64,000 nt of DNA from Dermanyssus gallinae (GCA_003439945.1 QVRM01002439.1:81649-145648), one strand, 5' to 3'; positions 36,035-51,630 are shown, numbered from the stretch's first letter. Notes: generated by a model not told the origin, from the letters alone. A program made the numbers and translations.

Positions 36035-37747
36035 AAAAAGTATGCAAATATGTCTGTTCAAGCCTATGTATGAATTCCTTTTTGGACTTGTACAAAAATT
36101 CGTCGCACGAAACGCAATTCTAATTTTGATCATATGAAGAAAGATCTTAGAAAAGCTTTTGCACTAGTTGAGACGGTTAGATTATGATTCGTTGCTCCGT
36201 GAAATACCAGCAAGCGCTTAATTTGACTTGGCTTGGAAACAGTCTGACGGAAATATATTAATAAATTGTTACTAAGTTTTATTTATAATAATAACTAAGA
36301 TTTATTTATATAACTTTTTATGTTAGCACCTTGTAGCACTGTTAGCTACTTCAATGCTACCAAATACTAACACACTGCGCAATACTTAGGGAGAAAGTTT
36401 ATATCAAACCATACTTTAACCGACAATTTGCTATCGAAAAAAAGGTTGGACCGATTGAAGTTGGCCGCAGATCCAAGCTCTACGATCTTGCCTACTAAGG
36501 GGATTGCACAATTTGTGCAATTCGTCTCTAGATGCACCTCTTGAGAGGAAGTGCAGTGGCACGAGAAACACTGGTTAGAAAATGCTGGGAAAGACAACCT
36601 GGGGCAACCCAGGAAAGACAGGAAGACGGAATGCAACGGTATCTCTAAAATAATCTTTTGGCAGGTAGAGTGTCGCAGTATGACGGCTATGGGGACAAAC
36701 CCTGAGATGCCCTTGGCCAACTGATCCGAAGGGCACTCTTCCCGTCGGCCCGTATTACAATTAACAGGAGAACCGGGCTGACAGAGAGTGGAGCTTAAGG
36801 GGAGAGGCTCATTTAGCGAGTATGATCTCGGCGGAAAACTGTCCAACCGTCGATGGTAAGTCCCACATTGCATAGAACTGAACGTACTTACGCACTACCC
36901 TACTGCGTTAGTGCGTAAAGCATTTAATTTCTCCTCCAAAAAATGATATCTACCGTTTATAGGTCCACACTGTTTCGAGTTATATATATATATATATATA
37001 TATAAACCAGTGGTGGTATAAGCAGTAATAGAGGTTGTCGCAGTAGCACTCTCTATGCTATATTTGAAAAAGTGTCTCTGTATTTTTGTCGTCGAGGGCG
37101 TGATCAGCTTGGGCACACACCTTGTGCGATAACCGCACCATTGGTGCGTTTTGTCCGAAGAGGGAACGTGGCTAGTGCGTGTAGACATTACAGATCGAAA
37201 TGGTTGCGAATTTGACTTTGGTCCTCCTTCCATGATTCCATCTCTCGCGTATTACTACCACCCCCTAACGTGACGAACGAGTGCGGCAATCACAGCTCGG
37301 TGTACGTTAAATAAAGACGACGAACAATTTTTTGTCGCCAAAAAATAATGTGGTAAACACTTCCTGTGCCAGAGGAAGCTCATCTCCAACGCCAGTCAGT
37401 CATTATGGCGCTGCCAAATCAAGCAAAGTGTCTCACAAAAAAATGCACTGATAGTCACCGTGTCGACAGACTCCAAACTTCTGTAAAACGACAACAAATA
37501 TAACGTTGAATGACAATTCAGTATATCCATTAATATTTTTTTTGTTAATCACAATTATATAATTTTCCTTTTTTGTTAATTACGCAGCCTGCACTGCCCC
37601 ACCAACACGGCTTTGATCAATAAGGAGGAACAAATCAAACAAGACTATCGCCTCGTTGCGGTTTCGCCATGGCAGTACCAATAAAAATTGTGACTATGTT
37701 TACCGCGTTCCATAACCTGTACGTCTATATATATATATATATATATG

Positions 37748-37779
<32 letters not shown>

Positions 37780-38362
37780 CGTATATATTAGGTACTACCT
37801 AGAAAACAGAATATCTTTTTAGTCAGGAACGCGTACTATGTGATCCCGCGGTGGAGATGTCAACAACTAAGTGCTCGTGTTCATATCAAACGCAGATCGT
37901 TTAGGTATACCACATACGGGCAAAACAGCAACCCAACCACTTAAGTAACGACACAGCATAAACATGGCAAAGAGCCGCATGTGTGATTAAGACTCCAGTG
38001 ATTAATTTTTGTTTTGTTTTTTTATTGATATGTCATACAAAATGTACATTTATAGCATAATCAGATCAGCCTCGACAAACCGCTGCCTGGGGGCAGTAAG
38101 CTTTGTAGCGCTGCCGCATGATAAATGAAAGTGTCCAGACGAGTCTTTGAAGCGAGCAATCCCCATTGTGTAATGAAATAATTCCTATATATTTAATTAG
38201 GTTGAAATGTTGTCAACGCTGAGTACCTTCGCAGACCCGAAACCTCGTTACTTTCCTGCCGGATTAAGTTTATTATCATTCGATTGTTAGGGCGAGTTGA
38301 TTAGGCGAGCACTGCCGAGTGTGCAAACGTATTGTAAATGATTAATAAATCATCACAATATT

Positions 38363-38432
<70 letters not shown>

Positions 38433-38621
38433 AATATTGTGATGATTTATTAATCATTTACAATACGTTTGCACACTCGGCAGTGCTCGCCTAATCAACT
38501 CGCCCTAACAATGTCTGTTTTTCTTCCTTTTATTTTCCTATTCTGACCCTGTATTTATTATTTTGCATTGATTGTCTTACCAACGTATTGGTGTCTTCTC
38601 ATCAATAAATCAATCGAATGA

Positions 38622-38665
<44 letters not shown>

Positions 38666-39410
38666 TTCAAAGTTCGTTTTGTCGCTACAAACTTGGACGA
38701 ATATTCTTCTCACGACTTGTGGTCGTATCGATACCGTTGAACATCTTTAACATCAGTTCAGTATGACTTTTCTCAATACAAACAAGAATATCACGATACA
38801 TAATCCTCAATATCTCAAATATGTTGGGAGGCTGGACGGTATTTACTGCATATTTTGTCTAAGGGCCGCTGATCTTTCTTTAATAATGGGTTCCAAATTG
38901 GGACTGCATATGTTATTATAGGTAGTAAGTACGAGTACACCTCAAATCGTTTTGACTATATGTGTGGGCCACCAAATATAAATGAGCGTGTGATCCAATT
39001 CGCTGGCTCTGTTGCCCTTCAAACGATGTCTTCTACCTGTTCAGTATACCTCATATTAACAGACGTCATTGTACCGAAGTCTCTGCTCAGTTTTTTTAAT
39101 GGAGCACGAGGGCGGCCACCGATGAAGTTATTACATTGTGCATTTCCGTGACCAAAATAAACTAAACGATCTCAATTTTTGCAAACTGTTGTTTATTCGA
39201 ATATTCTTCTTTCACTAGCCAAAGCTGGATGCCATTCAATAACAAAGCAACATTTTCTTCAGTTTCTCAATCGAACGACAAATAATATCTTAGTCACTAA
39301 CTGAGGGAGCGGTAGAAGTCGTAACGATAAGATTTTTTTCCTAAAGGGAAAGTGGAAAATTCTTATTTTGGAGTCACAGAATTTGCACATGTTTATTATA
39401 TCGATACGGC

Positions 39411-39458
<48 letters not shown>

Positions 39459-40754
39459 AACATAAACAGGCTGTCTAAACGTATTCAGTATGCGTTCATA
39501 CGTTACGTCTAGCATCCAAGGAGAACATGCTTCAAGCAGAGTGTAAACAAACATAACCAATGCTAAACTACGCAACTAAGTCTAACCAATATTATTAAAG
39601 ATTAGCAATTGCTCTCGCTCTTCTCGCCGGATGAACGGCTTAAATTGTAGATTTTTTCTGAACGTTTTCTGAACACGACAGCGTACAGAATTGTCGCTGA
39701 GTAACATTGGCCGGATTATTCATGAGGACCTCAGGTATCTATCTGTCTTACACTATAAAAATCAGACAGAAGCTCTCTGAGGACGATAAAGCGAACAGAC
39801 TTGCTCGCTGTGAGGATGTTCCTGCTTCCCCTCTGAGCACAAAGCAGCCCGCCGTGTTCGATTCTTCTCTGAGCAGTTTATATTCACCGTAGACGTTGAA
39901 GTCAACCGGCGAAATGACCGTTGGCTTTCCCACGATTCAGAACATGCCCCTATTGTGAGACAGGGCACATTTCTAGCTTACGCGAACGTCTAAGACTGTG
40001 GCGCCCAGTGAAGGCGACGTGATGGTACCATAATTAAAAAATAAAAGCCTAAACAGTGACACAGGAAGTGTACTTGTATGTTATGCAAACTTTAGTAGAA
40101 CCATAGTGGATAAATTCTGCGTTTAAGACACATATACGAGCAAGACGACTCGCCCTTACATACCAGCTGTGTTTAATGCGAGGTGGCTGACGGAGCATAT
40201 GAGAGCGTGTTCTGCGCTTTCGATTTCTCTATATATGTATGTATATATATATATATATATATATTGAGAGGGAGAATGGGCATAGAGCACGATACTCAAG
40301 GGCATCGTGCTGAGAGCCCATCTCCTTGGCTAAAGATGCGTATCCAATTATCAATGCACACTTTCAGGCGCGAGAGTACGAACTCGAAGAGGCGCTGACT
40401 GGTGAGATTTATGCCACGGCTTCGTTCGTCATCGACTCAGTCGATTTACGAAACTACTGAGCCAACCCGACATAATAGTAGCAGTACGAAGAGCCGTTAA
40501 TTGCCAGTGATTCTCCTCTCAATCTATTGCTCTCTATATCGAATCATTGGCGTTCAATCGATCGGACGACGACAACGACAGTCCCAGCCGAAGCAGCAAC
40601 AACAACAACAATAACGGTGGCACCACTACCAACAACAAACCAAAAAACAACAAACAGGTTGCTGTTGTTGATGAGGACGTTGTCTTCGTCTGGGTCTTCG
40701 TCGCCGTTCACTATTGTTGCTGCGTCTGCATGAATGGTTCTTGTTTAGATCTTA

Positions 40755-40796
<42 letters not shown>

Positions 40797-43700
40797 CTGA
40801 AAAATTGAATAAATAATAATAAAAAAAAAAAATAATAATAATAATAATAATCACCATCATTATAATCGTCTCGACCATTTTGGCGCTACGTATGCATGTT
40901 TCGCATCAAATTGTCGCCGCTCAGTTACTACTGTGCCTGTGGTGGTGGTGGTGGCTGCTGCCATTTGTTTATTCTTCATCTTGGTTGCCTTCGCCACCAC
41001 ATAGATAGAGATAGATGTCTCCTTCTCTCTCTCTCTTCCCCCGTTTAATCACCAGCCATTCTCCTCCTTCGCCGTTTCTCTCTATCTTTCCTTCCATCCC
41101 TCTTTCTCTCTTTCGCCAGGCCAGTCATCTCGCACGTGTTCTCCCCCCCCCCCCCGTCGCTCTCTCTCTCTCTCGCTCTCTGTTTCGTCTATCCGGCGTC
41201 AACATTGGGCGTGTGATGGGGCTTTCTTTCTCATCACAGTCTCGGCTATAGTGGTGGTGGTGGCGCAACCAACCAGCCGCTGCCACCGTCGCGGCTGGTC
41301 GCGACGATCACCGACGCAGACCCGAATAGGCGGCTGACTGATTCGCCAGTCTGCCGTCCGTTCGTTCGTCTGTCCGTCCGTCCGTCCGTCCATCAGGGTC
41401 CGTCAGGGTCCGTTCGCGTCATAACGCGCCGCTCGAGCGACCGACCGACCGACCGACCGATCAATCGACCAACAACAGCAGCAGCAGCAGCATCATCATC
41501 ATTAGCAGCACCGTAAGCATCATCCTAAATGGCAACATCATCATCAGCACCAGCATTGTCATCATAAGCATAAGCATCATAATTGCGGGTTGCAGTAACG
41601 GCGACGTTGTCGTTGTTGTTGTCGTCGTCGTCGTCGTCGTCGCCGCCGCCGTTGCCAACAAGTCAACGCGCCATACACGCGCCTGACGCCCCCGCATCGA
41701 TTGATCGACGCCTCCTCCTCCTCCACCTCCTCCTCGTAATACTACTAATATCAATGATCACCCTCCGCCGCCACAGCCGTCGTCGTCGTCGTTGTTGTCG
41801 CGGCAGCTGCTGCTGCTGCTGCTGCTGCTGTGTCCTCCGTCACCGCTGCCACCGCCGTCAAAAAGGCGCGGAGCAGAGAACATCGAGATTGTCTGTCAGG
41901 CTGAGAGACTGATAGATAGATAACTAGATAATCAGCCCGACAAACAGATAGACAGATGGACGGACAAAAAACAAACAGACAAGCAAGAAAACAAACAAAC
42001 AAACAAAGAGGCAGATACGCAGAAATATATACAGATAGATCGATAGACTGACTGTGTGACTAACAAGCGAGACAGTGCGAGTAAATACGGAGCCGGAGAG
42101 AGCGTGAAATGCCCAAACGGCCATCGTCACCAACCGTCGACGTAGCAGAAGCGAGCCTACGCCTTCGACAACCACGACTAAGCAACTAAGCAACAAAACC
42201 AATACATCGAACGGCGGCCACCAATTGAACGCCAATCGCAACAGCGGCAGCAGCAGCAGCAACAACAACAACAACAACAATAACAGTAGCAACAACAACA
42301 GCTGTAGCAACAACAATAATAGCAGCAGCAACTTCAACAATACCAGCAACCACAACAACAATAATAGTCGCAGCCGCAGCAGCGACTATCAAGAACAACA
42401 ACAGTAGCAGCAATAAAAACAAAACACTCGCAAAGTATAACCATAACCACGAAGCTCCGTCGTCGCCACAAACCATTAAAATTGCATCCAGCATCGCGCC
42501 AGTGTTGATCGCCGTCGCCGCCAGGCTCGCCATGCTGGCCGAAGCGGCTGCATCGCGTTTCGCCACCCTCGACAGCGCCAAGACGCAACGGGCCGAGCGG
42601 AGCGAGGCGCGGTATGGACGAACGGACGGACAGATCGGTGGGACAGGCGGCGGTGAGCGGGAATAAGCCAGGCCCCAGGGTATCGGGCAAAGAGAAGAAA
42701 CGAAAAAAATACAGAAAGAAGGAAATTAAAAGAAAGGAGGCTTCGTGGTGATGAAGAAGAAGAAGAAGACACAGAAGCAGCAGCAGCGGCAGCAGCAGCA
42801 TTAGAGAAGAAGAAAGAAAAACTGAGAAGGCCACGACAGCGACTATAACTACAAATGCGACCACGACTACACCGATAACAACAACATAAGCAACACCAAC
42901 AACAATAACAACACCAACACCACCAACACCAACAACAACAACAACGACGATGAAAACAACGTCGACGGCGGCGGCCGCAACGGCTGCATGGCATTCCATA
43001 CACATGGCAGCGATCAAGGGTGGTGATGACGCTAGTTACAGTATCGCTAAACACTGCAGCATTATTAATGGAGATAACAGCAGCAACGGCAACAACAGCA
43101 GCAACAAATACAACAACAACAACAACAGCAACAAATACAACAACAACAGCAACAACAACAATAGCTGCAGCAGCAGCAGCAGCAGCGACAGCAACAACAA
43201 CCGTTCCAACGCCAGGACCAGTGCTGGCCAACACAAGTAAGTCCACACGGTACCCAACCACATCCTTGACCATCCGCTCCATTAAGAACGCTCTTTTTTC
43301 GCTTCGTAACGAGCAGTTTGCCGGCGCCCCGATGTGGTCGGTCGCGACCGACGGTTTGGTGCGACTGAACAGTGGGTAGTTGGGTAGTTCTCCTCCCCCT
43401 AAGCAGTGTCTGTCTGGCTCTTGGTCGCCTCGTGCCAACCGCATGCGTCGTCATCTGATCTGATCGAAGGATACAACAACTGTGACGACGACGACAACGA
43501 CAACAACAACAATCGCGACAACAACAACAACAACAACAACAACTGCGAGGACAACAACAACTAACGATCTGCGGCGGCTGCAGTAGAAGTTTCGGATTGA
43601 GCTTCTTCGTCAGAAGACTCGTAGCTCCGGGCCGGCATGGCGAGCGAGCACCTCTCGAGTAAGAACAGTAGCATCTTGCTCATCACCATCTGCAGCCAAT

Positions 43701-45264
43701 ATCGACACCCTTCTTCATCATATAGCATCGTTCTAACGGCTGGCAACGGCTGATTGTTATCTGTTTTGTTTAATAACAATAACAATCATTGTGAGGCGTG
43801 AACGTGTGTGTGCTAGGATACCCATTCGACGTTAGCCTCATACTACACTGTGGTCTACATAACCAATCCTATATCCCATCTCTCGCCGCCCTAATCCTCC
43901 TTCTCTAGGGCGCCCATTCAACGAGGGTGAACTCTACGCCGTTTAGGGAATCGCTCCGCAACGTTGTCGACCTCGCATGTGGTGACCTTCCACTGCATCT
44001 ACTCCAAACCCACTCACATATACACGTATAGCGATATCATCGAGAAGAACGTGTCGTCGTGTTAGCAGTACCCTTCGTACCCTTGATTTCGGTGCCCATC
44101 CATATCGCAATAGGGCAACCAGTAGCAACGTTGATAACGACTCTTTTTTTTGCCAGGTTTGTGTGTGGTGTTTTCGGCGTTTCTCTGTTTCAGCGTGCTT
44201 CGCGCGCGCCAACTATCTGGCAGTGGTGCCCATAACGGCCATATGGAGTAATTAATAGAGTTGCGCTGTTGTACACAAGAGAATATCGCCGTCCGTTCGA
44301 GGTGGAGTGCAGTACAATAATAAAATGTAACCTGGAATTTGACGGAATGAATTAGGTTCCTGTCAGGTCGTTCCCTACCAGACAGACAGACACCCAGGCC
44401 TCATGGCCCAGATGTTGAGGGCCTGATTCCTGCCCTCCTCACAAGAACTCTCCTAATCATGCCGTTGAATTCAGCGTGTCATCTTGCTGCATGATTCACA
44501 CGAATCTCACCCGCAGGCCCATCTTGTTATTATTATTATTATTAATAATAATATGATTATTTATTACTAATACTGTAAGGGGTGTAATCTGTGCACTTAC
44601 CGGCTGTCCCTAATAACAAGATGAATTATCTTTATTAAAACGGGTATAATATTTCTGAGGTGTGGGTGTTGGGGTTCTAATAAACCATAATAGTAGTCAT
44701 ATTTGTTATGAAGAAAACAACAATTAAAACAAGACCGAACGAACCATCCTTGCAAAGCTGCCCCACGGAAGCAAAGCTTTCAATTGTGCGGCATATACAC
44801 TTAACACGTGTCGAGCTTCTTTATTTACCTTACCCAACACACAGTGCTTTCGTCAGATAAGAATGGCGAGCTTGTTGATAGGACGTTTGTCGTCAAGATG
44901 TTCCATGAATAGGCGGCAGGTCGCCCGCATGCGTTCGACTTGCATACAGCTAAACACTATACGATGCCAAGATAAGGCGGCGAATGCAAAACTGTATCAG
45001 CGGTAAGAAAAGTGAACAAGGGGTGAAACCAGATCGAGAGTAGCGTGCGCCCGCCCGTTACATGTAAATGCCAATATATAGATGCCCGTTGGGAATCTAC
45101 CTCTGAGTATCAAATGTAAATTTTACGATGAAGAATTTTTTTTTACGAAGAACTGCTTTGAAAGTCCATTCACCACAGATTGCCTGCTTTGATCAGATAT
45201 GGTAAACACCGGTATATATATACCACCATCCCAGTGCTGCTTTGACCAGATTTAATAAACACCG

Positions 45265-45313
<49 letters not shown>

Positions 45314-45894
45314 ATCATCCCAGCTAGCAAAGCGGGGCGTCAATCTGTACCGGCAATTAATACGCAGCCTGATCTCAACAGCGATTCCTCACAAGTGAGC
45401 CTTGACCTCTTGAGAGATGAAGGTCGGCGGGGGGGGGAAGGGGGAGGTCACGTAGCGCTAACAAGACATATACATATGTAATGTTCGTAGATAAAAAGAT
45501 GTCCTCCCACGTTTTACATATTCCCCGCTTCCCCGGGCTGCCGATAGGCGCCAATAGCTCTTTTCTTACTGTGTACATCTATTTTGTTGTCGATGCGTGT
45601 GCATATAAGCTAGCTTTCATATTTAACCTCGTATCAGCTTTGCTTTTTCTTTTTAAGTAATGCTGGTCAGAGGCAATTTACAGCCGCGTGCACGCACCCC
45701 ACATTACAGCCGATTGGCCTGACATCGTTTATATGATTACTTGTTGCTCTTTGTCGTCAACTTTCCTTTTTCGTGTTCCTTCTCTTACTCTAATACGTTT
45801 GATGCTGCTGCTACTGCTGCTGCTGCTGCTCTGATTGTTCTTCTGCCTGTTCTTGTTTTGCGTTTTGCTGTCCAGTTTAGCAACCAGGTCTGTT

Positions 45895-45926
<32 letters not shown>

Positions 45927-47368
45927 GGACGCTATACATCGCTACCGCTACCAGAACTGTCCAAAATGGCAAAAATTAGTCAATAGTCTTTACGCCGTCG
46001 CCGCAACCCATCGCATGCAAGCCCCGACCGACCCGAGCTCAAACCAGCCCGCCCGCCCGCCCGCCTCGGTCAGGCCGTCTCGCTGAGGACGAACCAGCAT
46101 TAGTCAGCAGCTAACTCGTACAACTAACTAACTACTCGCACAGACATCGCCCAACGCCATCACCACGATCGGTGGTGGCGGTGGTCTGGCAGATGCAGCT
46201 GCAGCTACAGCACCACCAGCAACACCAGCATTACCACTACTGATGACCATAGCCGGAGTCCTAGCCAGCAGCCGAGTGTCTTGTCTCTCTCACACAGCAC
46301 ACGCGCGAGACAGAAACAGTACCAACCCACCCATCAGTAGCTGTAGTACTATTCGTAGTAGTAGTAGTAGTAGTACTTGTAGTACTAGTGGTATTGCATA
46401 TAGTGGAAACAGTTGTGGTCGTAGTGCTGTGCCCACAGCACAGCAATGACTCTCCGGTGCAGAGGTTGCTGGCATCGACTCAATTACCAGCAGCGGCAGC
46501 AGCAACAACGACAACAGCAACATCATCAATCACAGCAACAATAACAACAACAACCACATCAATAGCAACAACAACAACAACAACCACATCAATAACAACA
46601 ACAGCAACAGTAGGAGTAAGACGTAAGTTGTCAGAGGGGGAGGATGAGAAAAAGAAAAAGGAACATCAGGAGAGACGAAAACACGACGACGACGACGACG
46701 ACATTCATCGACCTGCCGCTGGACGATCGACAATCGCTTTGACTTGAGAGCACGGCTAGACACGAACGACGAGTTAGCTCGGGCGCAATACGCAGAGGGC
46801 AGTAAGCGAATCAGTTCGCCTGCCGGCTAGTTAAGTAACTGACGACTGTCTGACTAGCTTTGCTAACTGAACGAGTAGCTGCTTGTTGGTTTGCGTGGCT
46901 GCCTGGCTGGCCGGCTGTCTCGAACGGGCCATTCATTCATTCTGCCATTCCCCCGGCAGAGAACAACACACCCGCGCTCGCGAGCGGGTGGCTGGGGGGA
47001 ACACGTGAGAGAACGCGAGCAAGCAAGCAAGCAGCTTGGGAAAGAAAGCGGGAAAGAGCGCGAAACACGGGCGGCAGCACGGCACAGGCAGGCAAGAGAA
47101 GGGGGGGCGGTGGTGGAAAAGAGACCAGATAGATAACGGAGAGGCGAGGGAAGCAAGGGAGAAAGGAGCGCGGGACAGAGGCAAGCGGCAAATAGGCAGG
47201 CAGGCAGGAAACACGCTAGACGGGAGACGGGAGACAGACCGAAACAGTCTCGAGGCACACCGGAGAGATAGAGAAGCAGCCAACAGCACTAGCCGCTGCT
47301 TAAAGTGGTGGTGTTAGTGGTAGTGGTAGTGTTGGTGGTGTGCTGGTGGTGGCAACCGCAACAGCAGC

Positions 47369-47412
<44 letters not shown>

Positions 47413-50400
47413 CGCAAGAAAGGAACCTCAGGAACAACAAGAAGAAAAGAAGAAGACATCCTCGTCGTCGTTGTCGTCGTCGTCGTCACCATCGTCGTCG
47501 TCGTGGTGTGGTGTCGTCGTGGAGTAATCGTCACCCTTACGGCTCGTCGGCCGGCCGACCATCTCACTAATAACGGTAAAAAGCAGGAAATTGAGAGCAG
47601 CAGTAACTGCAGTAGCACCAACCAACAACAGAACCACCACCACCACCACAATGAAGCCCCTAGAACAGCATATGCCCCAGCCCAACAACTGCTCGTCAAC
47701 TGATTGACAACACTCCTAGTTGCGGATACTTCGAGGCGTACAAGAGAGTGTTGGCGGTTGTGGTGCTGGTGTCGTTGCTACTGTTACTACCACTACTGCT
47801 GATTCTGCTGCTGCTGTTGCTGCTGCTGCCGCTGCCGCCGTTTGGGTTACTGACATCTATCGCTACTCAGCTACAACGTATCGCTGCGCGAGAGCTTTGC
47901 GCGGCCACCAAGAGCAGCCACAACGACAAAAGTGCCGCCCATTGCCCTCGAATCCGGGCGCATTCTTGCCGCGTGCGGCTGCGAGCACGTCCCGTCGGTC
48001 TCACTGCGGAGACCCCATCATCTACTGGGACCCCATCATCTACTGGGACGACCTTATCATCGGCAACATTAGTCATCATAACAACAACAACAACCACCAT
48101 CACCATCTCCTCTCATCTTCAAGGGGTTTCGTTTGTCCTTTAGGCAAGCTTACGCACTCACTTCTGTACACCCCACCCTCTCCCCCCCCCCCCCCCCCCC
48201 CGTGTACACCATCCCTCCGAACTGATCGACCCGATCGTTCTTCTCTATACAAGAGCACAAAAAGACCACCATCAACCCAAGTTCATGTCTTCAGAAAGAC
48301 GCGTACGATCTGTACAGAGAGCGCCGGTTCGCCGTGCCACCCGCATCTACATCCACTGACGCACTGATTCTGTTTTTTTCGCGTTCTGTTCCGTTCGAGA
48401 GAGCAATTGTCAGTGTTGAGTTTGCTTCACTCGACAGAGCAGTCTGTGCCAGCTGGGTAGTTGTCCTTACGTGCAGCAGAGCCAGTCAACCTGTCTCACT
48501 CTACAAGTGACGAGTACCAGCGTCACGCAACGCCGCACCTGAAAGATACGTGACTGATTGTGTGCACGCGCGTGTTGACTCTGTTGATACGTGCGGATGT
48601 TTGATAAGGCAAAATTGTGCGTGCGGGTGTGTTTGTGGATGCACGTCTCGTTCGGTGTTGGTGTTTGTCCTGCGCATCCATGATGAGCCCATGGCAGTGT
48701 GCATACAGACGGCTGCTTAAACTCGGCAGACGTTTTCAGCAACAAGTGGCAGGTTGCGTGCCAATGGCACAGGCTCCGCACAAAGCACGAACCGAGCAGC
48801 AATAAGTTGTGCCAACGAAAGCCTGCGCCGCTCAAGATCTGCCGTCGGCGAAAAAGAGTAGAAAAACAATCCGTCGGCTCCAATCAAGGTGTGTGTCCAA
48901 TTGCGTTGCCTCAATGAATCGTTACAAGTGGATATGAGCCCAAAGAAGCTTCAGTCGTCGGGGTCACTCCACGGTAGCTAACTGCCGCAGGAACGCCGAC
49001 ATCATATGTGGTGCGACATTCGTCTCTCGCCGACATCGTATGTGGTTAGAGTTAGAGTTGTTGACGCCGAATGTGATACTGAACGCACGCCCGGAGGCCC
49101 TGAATACACGAATACAATATCCGAACATCGAAGCACAAAGTGTTGTTCTTCACTTGACCAACCGACCGCGCTTGATACCTCACCAGCCTCCAAGCCAAAA
49201 TGATGCCGGCAAAACCTAGACGCGCTACGGCGCTGTCCATCGTCGTGCTGGGCTTCCTGCTGACCGAGATGTGCGTCTGCTACCTGACGCACTCGCTGAC
49301 TCTTCTCATGAGCGCCTACCAGATGCTGTTCAACTTGATGTCGCTCATTCTTATCGTGATCTCGCAACGTATCACCTCTCAAACGACGTCACTTCGCAAC
49401 ACGTTCGGCTGGGCCCGGACCGAGGTTGTCGGCACCCTCGTTGCGGTCCTGTTTCTGTTCGCGCTCTGCTTTGCCATCACGACAGCGTCCATACAGACGC
49501 TGGTGCACGCAGGTACGTGTACACACCGACAGCGAGACAAAAGCCGTGAGGTTTTCACACATGTACCTTCGTTCAAACCCATACGCAACCAATCCGCAGT
49601 ACAGAGGCTGTATACTTTCGAGTGTATTTGCAAGTACTCATGAATAAAGCTATGTATTTCATTCATTCATTCATGTACACACACGCCTACCTAAATAAGT
49701 GCACAATTGTCCACACAACGCATCTGTTGTGTGCATCTGCACAGAGATTGGCAGCCTATGTTGCCACTGTTGCATTGCTCCGTTCTGTCGTACTTAGTAC
49801 TCAGAATTCAGATTCTTTTACAGCAGTGTCTATGCTGATACATTACGATGTACACGTATGTATATGCTGATACAATGGTAGGTAAAAACAACACCATTGA
49901 CCAGATGACTGTTGTTTACCATGTAAATTTACATTTAGTCATTTGAATACAAAAGCGACCCCAAGATATAAATAATTACCCACGATCAGGAAAATCAACG
50001 CCTGTCACCTGAACCAACAGAGGCCACTCGACGCATAAGCAAAATAATGCATTCACTCTGCTGAAAAACGGTTGACAGACTAAATGTCTAACATTTTTTT
50101 TGCGTGGGTATATTTTGGGTTTCCTTCAGGCTAGGTCTTAGTTTACGTTAAGCACGGGGGCTATTGTCAACCTGTGACAATATAAATAGAACAAATGTTT
50201 TCTTGTTTTCTTGAGTCTAGCATGAAGATGGAGGCTTGAAGGGTTAGCTTGGCGAGCTTCGGACAGCCGCAAAATCGTGTCCGATCTTTTTTAGATCTTG
50301 TTGAGGAGTTGCATAGCAATTTCGCATGACGTGAGAATAGCGCCGGGAATTGGCAGTTCCTGTTCCATTACTGACCAGTTTCGTTCGTTTCTGCATGCAC

Positions 50401-51630
50401 TTTCTTCTTGTGACACCTACACTCTTGTAGAAAACGTCACCTAGAATCACATGTTCATTGACAGCTATGCTCTCCGTTGTTTGAAGACGTTCTTTGCCCG
50501 GCCCGATCTCAGTGCAGTTTGGCGCTCATTCTGTCTGAACTAGTATCTACTAGGAAACCCGGCTTTAGAGTAACTGGCTCCGAGTTTGAGCCAACGGCAT
50601 TTTAGATACGAATCATTATAAATATATCAACAACAGTTTCAGCCAACGTAACAAAAATAATTATAGTCAATAGTGACCACCCTAACGTTGAATTGTTGCT
50701 TATTTGGCATTCATGAAATTCTAGGTCACGAGGAGACGGCACCACTTTATCCACTGCTCATCATGATATTCGGCCTGGTGGGCCTCACCCTTGACATATT
50801 TTGCTACCTGATCATCTGGGACCCGGACAACACGCGGCATCCAGGCACATTTATAACAGTCCGCGGAAACAGAGTCCAGGTCAGTGATCTTCAAATGTGA
50901 TCAAACCTAACCCGTACTATAAGCATTATCACAAAATTATTTAAGTATAACCTCGCTCAGTTTTACGAATAAACTGCTACGGTGAGCTAAATATTAAGCA
51001 GCTTAATTATCGATGATCAATCTGTACCATACGATTCACCCTGTAGCGCCTGGTAGTGCACACGTATATATGACTTAATCATATATATATATATACATAT
51101 ATATTTCAGACACGGGCGATAGCCTTTTCTGCAAAATTACCTGAATAGTTATAATTGTTTGAATTTATGTAATAATGGAAATTTCAAGCTCAATGAAGTT
51201 ATTGAACTTAAATAAATTTGCCGTCCGGAGAAGACGGTCCCATAAAAAAAAATATATTTATATATATAATCCTATACATATAATTGCAGAATAATCTTAA
51301 GTTGAGTATAGTTGCCATCTATGAGATAAGATGGCAATTCTGACGCTTGCGTGCCCCCGCCTTTGATACTTCTCAACACCAGGTCAATTTTGTCGAGATG
51401 GGCAGTACCCAGGTTGACCTCGACAAAGAATGTGCCAGCCCAAATCGGGAGCGGCGGAGGCGTCGCCAACTTAGTGAAGGCGAGGAAGAGGTCCCATCTG
51501 CGCGGGCGTTGCCTAAACGGCGCATATCGGCCTGCACCGAGGCGCTTCGAACCTCCGGATCGTGCATCACCGTTATAATATGCGCATGCATTGTGCACTT
51601 TGGCCAGGTAAGTGTTACTCAGGACAATTC

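Noticed and set aside
36367..36873. 168-aa minus-strand frame in UBLCP1 intron 1
   Set aside because: It has several cysteines but they are not spaced like a known zinc finger, and there are no splice-supported partners. Chance or transposon debris is likelier than a gene.
41461..43454. Long frames (up to 322 aa) over the 41-43 kb triplet block
   Set aside because: Open frames exist on both strands and in several phases because the repeats lack stop codons; composition is homopolymeric.
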